Shown: positions 23,088 through 28,999 of the stretch, one piece after another | Position numbering within the stretch: the stretch's first letter is position 1 | How the letters are laid out: each line of letters begins with the position of its first letter | Source of the DNA: CAYMLL01 sp964390645 | Lineage (GTDB): Bacteria; Planctomycetota; UBA8108 | Length of the DNA: 28,999 nt | Direction of reading: 5' to 3' | NCBI GenBank assembly: GCA_964390645.1 | Contig: CAYMLL010000063.1 | Coordinates: 1 to 28,999 of the forward strand | Notes under the pieces: model-generated | Databases searched by the model: none | Told to the model about the DNA's origin: nothing | Seen by the model: only the letters and a program-made list of their open reading frames with translations | Position numbers and translations under genes: made by a program

Positions 23088-25610
23088 TTACCCGTCCTCC
23101 TCCTCGGAGGTCGCCGCGACCGCCTTCGGCTCGGGCTTCTGCGTGTCGGACTCCTCTGGCGCCTCCGGAAGCGTCCCGGGCTCGAAGCTCGGGCGCCCGT
23201 CGCACAGCTCGATGGCGATCGAGTCGAAGCCCTCGAAGTGTCCCCGCAGGATCTCCTCTGCGAGCGCGTCCTCGATGTTTTGCTCGACCGCGCGACGCAG
23301 TGGTCGCGCGCCGAACTCGGGGTTGTAGCCGAGGTCTATGAGGTAGTCGCGGACCTCGTCCGATATGGTCACCGCGAGGCCCTGCTCCTGCAGACGGCTC
23401 TGCACATGCCCCAGCTCAATGTCGACGATCACCCGCAGATCCTCACGACCGAGCGTGCAGAACACGATGACCTCGTCGAGTCGGTTGAGAAACTCCGGAC
23501 GGAAGTGGCGCTCCACCTCGTTGAGAAGCTCGCTCTTCATCTCGTCGTAGCTGCGCTCGCCGGAAGTCGGCTTGAAGCCGAGCGAGGCCTGGTTCTTGAT
23601 GATGTTGGCGCCGATATTCGAGGTCATGATCAGGATCGAGTTGCGGAAATCGATGTGGCGGCCGAAGCTGTCGGTCAGCTTGCCCTCCTCCATGATCTGC
23701 AACAGCATGTTGAAGACGTCGGAGTGCGCCTTCTCGATCTCGTCGAAGAGCACGACGGAGTAGGGACGACGCCGGATCTTCTCCGTCAGCTGGCCGCCCT
23801 CCTCGAAGCCGACGTATCCCGGTGGCGCTCCGACCAGCCGCGACACGTTGTGCTTCTCCATGTACTCCGACATGTCGATCTGGATCAGCGCGTCCTCCTC
23901 ACCGAACATGAACTTCGCCAGCGCCTTGGCGAGGAGCGTCTTTCCGACGCCCGTGGGTCCGAGGAAGATGAACGAGCCCATCGGGCGACGTGGATCCTTG
24001 AGCCCGGAGCGGGAGCGCCGCACCGCACGCGCGATCGCGTGAATCGCGTCGTCCTGCGACACGACGGTCTTGTGCAGTTCGTCCTCCATCGCCAGAAGCC
24101 GCTCGGCGTCGGCCTTCTCGAGGCGAGTCAACGGGATGCCGGTCATCTTCGACACGGTCTCCGCGACGACCTCATCGTCCACGACGCCGCCGGACTCGGA
24201 GGCCTCCTCACGCCATTCGCGCTTGATCTGCTCCTTCTTCTTCTTGAGCTTGTCCGCCTGGTCGCGCAGATTCGCCGCGCGCTCGAAGTCCTGCTGCGCG
24301 ACCGCCTCCTCCTTCTCCTTGTTGAGCGATTCGACCTCGCGTTCGAGATCCTTGAGGTCCGGCGGCCGTGTCATCGTGCGCATGCGCACGCGCGAGCCGG
24401 CCTCGTCGATCACGTCGATCGCCTTGTCAGGAAGGAAGCGGCCCGAGATGTAGCGCGTCGACAGCTCGACGGACGCCTCGAGCGCGCCGTCGGTGATCTG
24501 CACGCGGTGGTGCGCCTCGTACTTGTCACGCAGGCCCTTGAGAATCTCGACGGTCTCGGGCTTCGACGGCGGGTTGACCATGATCGTCTGGAAGCGTCGC
24601 TCGAGCGCACCGTCCTTCTCGATGAACTTGCGGTACTCATCGAGCGTGGTGGCGCCGATGCACTGAACCTCGCCGCGTGACAGCGCAGGCTTCAGCACAT
24701 TCGACGCATCGATCGCGCCCTCGGCGCCGCCGGCGCCGACGAGTGTGTGCAGTTCATCGATGAAGAGGATGACGTTCTTGACGCGCCGCACCTCGGTCAT
24801 CACTGCCTTGATGCGCTCCTCGAACTGACCACGGTACTTCGTACCGGCGACCATCATCGCCAGATCGAGGACGACGATGCGTCGATCACGTAGAATCTCG
24901 GGGACGTCGCCGTTGACAACGTCCTGAGCGAGCCCTTCCACGATCGCGGTCTTTCCGACCCCCGGCTCGCCGAGGAGCACGGGGTTGTTCTTCGTGCGAC
25001 GGCTGAGGATCTGGATGACCCGCTCGATCTCATCGTGGCGGCCGATCACCGGATCCAGCTTGCCTTCACGAGCAAGCTCCGTCAGGTCCCGACCGAAGGC
25101 ATCGAGCGCCGGCGTCTTCGAACGGCCGGACTTCGGCTGCGACGCCTGCGGGATCGAGCTCTCGGCGTCGGCGTCGGCACCGAGCAGCTCGAGTACCTCC
25201 CCGCGCACATCCTCGAGCTTCAGGTTGAGGTCGAGAAGCACCTGCGCGGCGACGCCATCGTTCTCTCGTATCAGCCCGAGGAGGAGGTGCTCGGTGCCGA
25301 TATAGTTGTGACCGAGCTCGTTGGCCTCTTCCATCGACAGCTCGAGCACCTTCTTGGCGCGCGGAGTGAAGGGAAGCTGCCCCATCGTCACCATCGACGG
25401 ACCCGACTGGACGTTTTTCTCGATCTCGCTGCGGATCCGGTTGATCTCGACGCCGAGGTTCTTCAGAACGTTGGCCGCGACACCGCTACCTTCCTGGATC
25501 AGGCCGAGAAGGATGTGCTCGGTGCCGATAAAATCGTGATTGAACCGCTGCGCCTCTTTGCGCGCCAGAGCCATCACCTTACGGGCTCGGTCCGTGAAGC
25601 GGTCGAACAT
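23088..25610 (-). CDS. clpC: ATP-dependent Clp protease ATP-binding subunit ClpC
   Basis: An 840-residue Hsp100 unfoldase that feeds substrates to ClpP. Two Clp_N repeats cover residues 1-145 (RFNHDFIGTEHILLGLI and LGHNYIGTEHLLLGLI). AAA-1 has Walker A GEPGVGKT near 214 and Walker B VILFIDELHTLVGAG. The middle domain carries a UVR-like coiled motif (EAVAQQDFERAANLRDQADKL), diagnostic of ClpC rather than ClpA/B. AAA-2 has GPTGVGKT, SVVLFDEIEKAH and LIMTSNIGA. The C-terminus (FNPEFGARPLRRAVEQ-like block) is intact and followed by an acidic tail (EEEDG). The start has AGGAGG. mcsB and mcsA lie upstream on the same strand; ClpC with ClpP degrades arginine-phosphorylated proteins in Firmicutes. 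Confidence 0.97.
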   Translation of the reverse strand: MFDRFTDRARKVMALARKEAQRFNHDFIGTEHILLGLIQEGSGVAANVLKNLGVEINRIRSEIEKNVQSGPSMVTMGQLPFTPRAKKVLELSMEEANELGHNYIGTEHLLLGLIRENDGVAAQVLLDLNLKLEDVRGEVLELLGADADAESSIPQASQPKSGRSKTPALDAFGRDLTELAREGKLDPVIGRHDEIERVIQILSRRTKNNPVLLGEPGVGKTAIVEGLAQDVVNGDVPEILRDRRIVVLDLAMMVAGTKYRGQFEERIKAVMTEVRRVKNVILFIDELHTLVGAGGAEGAIDASNVLKPALSRGEVQCIGATTLDEYRKFIEKDGALERRFQTIMVNPPSKPETVEILKGLRDKYEAHHRVQITDGALEASVELSTRYISGRFLPDKAIDVIDEAGSRVRMRTMTRPPDLKDLEREVESLNKEKEEAVAQQDFERAANLRDQADKLKKKKEQIKREWREEASESGGVVDDEVVAETVSKMTGIPLTRLEKADAERLLAMEDELHKTVVSQDDAIHAIARAVRRSRSGLKDPRRPMGSFIFLGPTGVGKTLLAKALAKFMFGEEDALIQIDMSEYMEKHNVSRLVGAPPGYVGFEEGGQLTEKIRRRPYSVVLFDEIEKAHSDVFNMLLQIMEEGKLTDSFGRHIDFRNSILIMTSNIGANIIKNQASLGFKPTSGERSYDEMKSELLNEVERHFRPEFLNRLDEVIVFCTLGREDLRVIVDIELGHVQSRLQEQGLAVTISDEVRDYLIDLGYNPEFGARPLRRAVEQNIEDALAEEILRGHFEGFDSIAIELCDGRPSFEPGTLPEAPEESDTQKPEPKAVAATSEEEDG

Positions 25611-25857
25611 GAACGCGTTCCTCCTGGGAAATCAGCGACGCCCTGACCCGAAACATGTGCCGTCGGCCTCGCCTCCACCCCGGGAGCGACGAGCCGAGCC
25701 CGCCAAGGCCTTCTGCACGCACTGGCCGAAGTGGCCGATTCGCTGGTTTCCGTGTCTGTTCTCTCTGTTGCCGGGGCTCTTGCCGGCCCCCGGGTAATCC
25801 TCCGAGTGCCCGTCCGGCAAACGGTCATTCTGCGACCCCGCGATCGCTTTGCAAGGC
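25611..25857 (-). other. Spacer between mcsB and clpC (247 bp)
   Basis: No gene is recognisable. It contains a GC-rich hairpin, CCGGGG (25771-25776) with CCCCGG (25788-25793). It may hold a clpC promoter or an attenuator. In Bacillus the two genes abut, so this separation is a difference. Confidence 0.4.
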
Positions 25858-26919
25858 TTAGTTTGGCCAGCGAGACGTCAGCCGGTTGCGGATCAACGTC
25901 GCGCGCGTGATATCCCGTTCCGGGGAAGTCAACTCGGCGCCCTCCACCTTCTGGAGATGGGCCGGCTGGGTGAACACGAAGAGCTCGTTGACGGTGGCGA
26001 TCTCGACATCCGGAATGATCCCGAGATTCACCCCCATGCGCACCGCGGAGAGCAGATCCATGGTCTCCTCGCTGTTGATCGTCCGGGCGTTCTGCAGCAT
26101 CCCGAAGGCGCGCCAGACCTTGTCCTCGACGACCTCTCTCTTCTGCTCGACGAGGTTTTCGCGAACGGTGCTCTCGTATTCGATGATCTTCGGAATGACC
26201 CCCTCGATGCGTTCGATGATCTCCAGCTCGGTCTTTCCGAGGGTCTGCTGATTCGAGATCTGGTAGAAGTCGCCGTAGGCCTGCGTACCCTCGCCGTAGA
26301 GCCCGCGAACGACCAGGTCGATTTTCGCCACCGCCTTGAAGACCTTGTCGATCTGGTGCGTCATCGACAGAGCCGGCAGGTGCAGCATCACCGAGGCCCG
26401 CAGTCCAGTGCCGCAGTTCGTCGGGCAGACGGTCAGATAGCCGAACCGCGACGAGAACGCGTACTCGAGTCGCTCCTCGAGGCAGCTGTCGGCCGCGTCA
26501 ACGTGCTCCCACGTCTCGCGCAGCTGCAGCCCGGAGCTCAGCCCCTGGATCCGCAGGTGATCCTCCTCGTTCACCATGATGCTGATCGTCTCCTTCGACG
26601 CCACCCCGACGCCGCGAGGGCCCTTGCCGAAGGCGTGCTCGCGACTGATCAGGTGGCGCTCGACGAGAAAGAGACGGTCCAGCAGCGTCAGCGATGGCAG
26701 ACTGAAGTAGGTCATGTCCGGCGCCACGCCGGTATCGACCATCTTCTCGCGCACGAAGCGCTCGATACGGCCGGTCTCCTGCTGGTCCGCACTCGACAGG
26801 AACGGATAGCCTCCCAGATTGCGCGCCAGCCGGATGCGCGAGCTGATCACGATGTCCGATTCCGGACCCGTTCCGCCCAGCCACTCGCCGACGCTCGTCT
26901 GCAGATCGTTGAGCTCCAT
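25858..26919 (-). CDS. mcsB: Protein arginine kinase McsB
   Basis: 353 residues from the ATG at 26919, which matches the family start (EWLGGTGPESDIVISSRIRLARN). A GTG at 26940 with AAGGAGG about 12 nt upstream, or one at 26952, could be used instead. The ATP:guanido phosphotransferase fold is clear: SSRIRLARNL near the N-terminus, ISIMVNEEDHLRIQ and the catalytic CPTNCGTGLRASVMLHLPAL. The phosphoarginine-binding motif RDxxRA is present near the C-terminus (SPERDITRATLIRNRL). McsB phosphorylates arginine residues, marking proteins for ClpC-ClpP, and needs McsA as activator. Both partners flank it here. No CtsR gene is in the window. Confidence 0.95.
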   Translation of the reverse strand: MELNDLQTSVGEWLGGTGPESDIVISSRIRLARNLGGYPFLSSADQQETGRIERFVREKMVDTGVAPDMTYFSLPSLTLLDRLFLVERHLISREHAFGKGPRGVGVASKETISIMVNEEDHLRIQGLSSGLQLRETWEHVDAADSCLEERLEYAFSSRFGYLTVCPTNCGTGLRASVMLHLPALSMTHQIDKVFKAVAKIDLVVRGLYGEGTQAYGDFYQISNQQTLGKTELEIIERIEGVIPKIIEYESTVRENLVEQKREVVEDKVWRAFGMLQNARTINSEETMDLLSAVRMGVNLGIIPDVEIATVNELFVFTQPAHLQKVEGAELTSPERDITRATLIRNRLTSRWPN

Positions 26920-27029
26920 TCGTCCGATCTGTTGCTCCACGGGACCTGTCACCCTCCTTCGTCGCTACCGCCGCCACGCTCCAATTCTTGCCCGCTCATC
27001 TGGACGTCCTGTCAGGCGCAAGCCGCCGC

Positions 27030-27527
27030 TCACCGGCCCTCCAGCCGGTGGATCCGGTCCCTCAGCTCCGCCGCACGCTCGTACGCCTCCTCGCGCACCG
27101 CGACGTCGAGTTCATCCCTCAAGGCACGCAGCTCCTGCTCCCGCGCGATCCGGTCGGTGGCACGGGACGGCACCTTGCCGACATGCTGGCTCTTGCTGTG
27201 GATCTTCTCCACGAGGTCCTCGAGCTTCGACTTGAAGACCACGTAGTCCTGGGGACAGCCGAACTTCCCCGAACTGCGGAACTGTCGGTAGCTGATGTTG
27301 CACTTCGGACACTTCTGTCCATCACCGACGGCCGCGACCTCGACCTCGACCGGGCTCACCACCATCTCGATCTCCTGCGACGCCTCCGGCTTGCTCATGT
27401 AGCTCTTCACCGTGACGTTCCGCGTCTTCGCGCAGTCCTCGCAGAGATGGACCTCTTTCTTCTCGTTGTTCGAGACGTCCGTGAGGTGGACGCTCGCGGG
27501 AATCGTTTGACAAGCCTCGCAGAGCAT
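27030..27527 (-). CDS. mcsA: McsA, activator of protein arginine kinase
   Basis: 165 residues from the ATG at 27527, the first residue before the zinc-binding CEAC. Two CxxC pairs (LCEACQ and LCEDCAK) and a second pair set (CPKCNISYR and CPQDY) are the family's zinc sites. The C-terminus has a UVR motif (LRDELDVAVREEAYERAAELRDRI). McsA binds and activates McsB and links it to ClpC. Length agrees with Firmicute McsA (about 180). No Shine-Dalgarno sequence is visible before the ATG, and the frame upstream to 27809 is open but low-complexity, not family-like. The gap to mcsB is about 80-110 nt. Confidence 0.93.
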   Translation of the reverse strand: MLCEACQTIPASVHLTDVSNNEKKEVHLCEDCAKTRNVTVKSYMSKPEASQEIEMVVSPVEVEVAAVGDGQKCPKCNISYRQFRSSGKFGCPQDYVVFKSKLEDLVEKIHSKSQHVGKVPSRATDRIAREQELRALRDELDVAVREEAYERAAELRDRIHRLEGR

Positions 27528-27954
27528 GAGTAGCTGGATCTCGCTGCGAATCTGCTCGAGAACGGCTCCCCGCAGAAGCCGGCGTGAGGGCCGGATCTCC
27601 GCGGGCAACGTGATCGTGGTTCTCCCGTGAGGGCCGGTCGACCCGCGACGGCGCTGAATCCGCCGCCGGAAGCCGAAAACCCGGCCTCCACGCGTCGAGG
27701 CCTTCCCCTCGCCGTGAGATTGTAGCACGATCCGCCGTGAACTCCAGAAACGCGCAAGGACCTCCCTGACGATCCGTAAACCGTGGATTGAGAAACTCTT
27801 GGGGGCCAATCAGAGGGCCGGTCCAGGAGCTGCGACTCCGTGTCGCGGACATACGCTTCGCGCCGTCCCACCGCGCAGTGACGCTACTTGATTTCGGCCC
27901 ATCCCCGACGTCAGCTTTAGCCGCAAACGCCGCTCTACCCGGCGAGCTACCTGT
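27528..27954. other. Intergenic region between mcsA and the DUF2064 gene
   Basis: 427 bp, GC-rich to about 27720 and then mixed. No promoter of convincing strength for the minus-strand mcs genes was found, and no gene is supported. A short D-arm-like tRNA resemblance on the minus strand (about 27930-27950) has no matching acceptor or T arm. Confidence 0.5.
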
Positions 27955-28746
27955 ATGGTTCCCGATGGATCGGGCCCCCGAGCCCGGCCGCGTCGAAGTC
28001 TCGGCGTGTTCCTCAAACGTCCGGATCCGGGCGCGGTGAAGACGCGCCTGGGGCGGGCCATCGGTGACGCGTCGGCGTGCGACCTTTACCGGCAGCTCGT
28101 CGCCGACACGCTGGAGTGGGCCTGCGCGCTGCCCCGCACGCGTCTGGTGGTGTTCTTCACGCCGGACGACGCCGCACAGGACTGCGCGTCTCTGCTGCCG
28201 CCCCGGGCCGAAGCGGAGCTCGTACCCCAGGGATCGGGAAGCCTGGGGACGCGTATGAACGCGGCGTTCGACGAGCTGCTCCGCGACGGCCGCGATCGAG
28301 CCGCGCTCATCGGCACGGACTGCCCGCTGCTCGACCGGGCCACCGTCGAGCAGGCTTATCGGAAGCTCGCGCGCCACGACGTCGTTCTCGGTCCGACCGA
28401 GGACGGGGGCTACTACCTCATCGCGCTGCGACGCCGCGCGCCGACGCTCTTTCGACGCGTTCCGTGGAGCACGTCCGCGGTGCTGCGGCGGACGACGGCT
28501 CGCGCGCGCTCGGCGGGACTGCGCCACCACCTCCTGCCCGGGCTCCGGGACCTCGACACCGCTGCCGATCTCCCCCCCCTCGCCACCGCCCTGCTCGAAG
28601 CCTGGGAAGCCGTTCGTAGCCTCCGGCGGCACGACTTTCCACTGCGGACCTTCCGCTGGCTACAGTGGCGCCCGGACCGACCGCAGCGGACCGGCCTCAC
28701 GAAGTCGAGGAAACGCTTGACGCCACCCGGCGGCAGCCTAAAATAA
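27955..28746 (+). CDS. DUF2064 / TIGR04282 glycosyltransferase-like protein
   Basis: 263 residues of the nucleotide-diphospho-sugar transferase-like family known as DUF2064 or 'rSAM/selenodomain-associated transferase 1' (TIGR04282), related to arsenosugar glycosyltransferases. Family blocks: LGVFLKRPDPGAVKTRLGRAIG (nucleotide binding), ALIGTDCPLLDRATVEQAY with the DxD-like D-C-P, VVLGPTEDGGYYLIAL, and VPWSTSAVLRRT. The natural family start lies near LGVFLKRP (about 27997), so the first 14 residues from the ATG at 27955 may be dispensable or the start uncertain. The last 30 residues (WLQWRPDRPQRTGLTKSRKR) are poorly conserved. Its acceptor is unknown. Confidence 0.85.
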   Translation: MVPDGSGPRARPRRSLGVFLKRPDPGAVKTRLGRAIGDASACDLYRQLVADTLEWACALPRTRLVVFFTPDDAAQDCASLLPPRAEAELVPQGSGSLGTRMNAAFDELLRDGRDRAALIGTDCPLLDRATVEQAYRKLARHDVVLGPTEDGGYYLIALRRRAPTLFRRVPWSTSAVLRRTTARARSAGLRHHLLPGLRDLDTAADLPPLATALLEAWEAVRSLRRHDFPLRTFRWLQWRPDRPQRTGLTKSRKRLTPPGGSLK

Positions 28747-28767
28747 GCCCCATCATTCAACTCGTAA

Positions 28768-28806
28768 GTCTCTAAATTCCCAGAGTTTAGTCTTTTGAGA
28801 AGAGAC
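28768..28806 (+). terminator. AT-rich inverted repeat downstream of DUF2064 gene
   Basis: GTCTCT (28768-28773) and AGAGAC (28801-28806) with a loop of 27 nt that has further short pairings. It lies in a locally AT-rich stretch after the stop and could be a terminator; it is weak. Confidence 0.25.
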
Positions 28807-28944
28807 ACGTGGACCCTGTTCGGTACCGTCCGCGTGAGCTCTGTCACAAAGGCTTCGCTCTCGGAGCTCGGTTCCTGCTCCAAGCTGACGCCGACGCCCC
28901 CCGCCGCCAGACATGGCGCACTCGCGAGGTGTCGGTTTCGGCGG

Positions 28945-28999
28945 GATTCTGGCTTGCGGGGTTCCCGATTCTGGCTTGCGGGGTTCCCGATTCTGGCTT
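28945..28999. repeat. 22-bp tandem repeat, 2.5 copies, cut by the window end
   Basis: Perfect copies start at 28945, 28967 and 28989 (partial). The unit begins GATTCTGGCTTGCGG and ends TTCCC. The array continues past the right edge. Confidence 0.95.

Noticed and set aside
27890..27955. tRNA-like D-arm on the minus strand (TAGCTCGCCGGGTAGAGC)
   Set aside because: No matching acceptor stem, the anticodon loop lacks U33 and the T arm is not canonical; probably chance or a remote remnant.
28413..28883. 156-residue minus-strand ORF with an AT-rich start (MEQEPSSESEAF)
   Set aside because: Most of it is antisense to the DUF2064 gene; the first 60 residues look protein-like but match no family I recognise, so I could not support it as a gene.
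1..28999. CRISPR arrays, insertion sequences, prophage or toxin-antitoxin modules
   Set aside because: None seen: tandem repeats have no spacers, no transposase or phage motifs were found and gene content is otherwise housekeeping.

Overview
The window looks like a complete assembly scaffold of about 29 kb from a high-GC, LPS-making Gram-negative bacterium, most probably a member of the Planctomycetota. The grounds are lpxB, several predicted lipoproteins, a full McsA-McsB-ClpC protein-arginine-phosphorylation set (known in Firmicutes and planctomycetes), and secreted FG-GAP/VCBS plus ASPIC/UnbV (CRTAC1-type) proteins paired with TPRs, an architecture common in planctomycetes. The phylum is an inference. 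There is one 100-N gap (19727-19826). The gap and both ends of the window lie in or beside repetitive sequence (leucine-rich repeat on the left, (PES)n at the gap, a 22-bp tandem repeat on the right).

Layout. 41-5533 (minus): a CRTAC1-type secretion operon. A lipoprotein with NTF2-like, VCBS, ASPIC/UnbV and C-terminal thioredoxin-like domains is cut by an in-frame UGA. It is followed by a TPR lipoprotein and a second FG-GAP/ASPIC protein that are in the same frame and separated only by a UAG. The last protein ends in a short foreign-looking leucine-rich repeat. 5923-8363 (plus): a HAD phosphatase and 6-phosphogluconate dehydrogenase (gnd). 8599-9189 (minus): a small HARE-HTH-like DNA-binding protein with a histone-H1-like Lys/Arg/Ala tail, behind a repeat-rich regulatory region. 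9630-11855 (plus): a TIM-barrel sugar isomerase/epimerase, a secreted DUF1326-like protein and a small secreted His/Cys/Arg-rich protein. 11961-12995 (minus): a membrane DUF218 protein. 13183-13956 (plus): a UVR-motif protein, followed by a 17-bp tandem repeat. 14062-14877 (minus): a Cof-type HAD phosphatase, divergent from tRNA-Val(CAC) at 14938-15014.

15392-21654 (minus): a probable six-gene operon, lpxB - repeat-rich membrane protein (contains the gap) - aroB - lipoprotein - class III aminotransferase - yjbQ. It is divergent from folC (21720-23006, plus). 23088-27527 (minus): clpC, mcsB and mcsA. 27955-28746 (plus): a DUF2064/TIGR04282 glycosyltransferase-like protein.

The genes serve central metabolism (pentose phosphate, shikimate, folate), lipid A synthesis, protein quality control and the exported proteome. 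The points most worth a second look are the two in-frame stop codons and the foreign tail in the CRTAC1 operon, the H1-like HARE-HTH protein with a promoter/operator-like region, and the (PES)n membrane protein interrupted by the gap.
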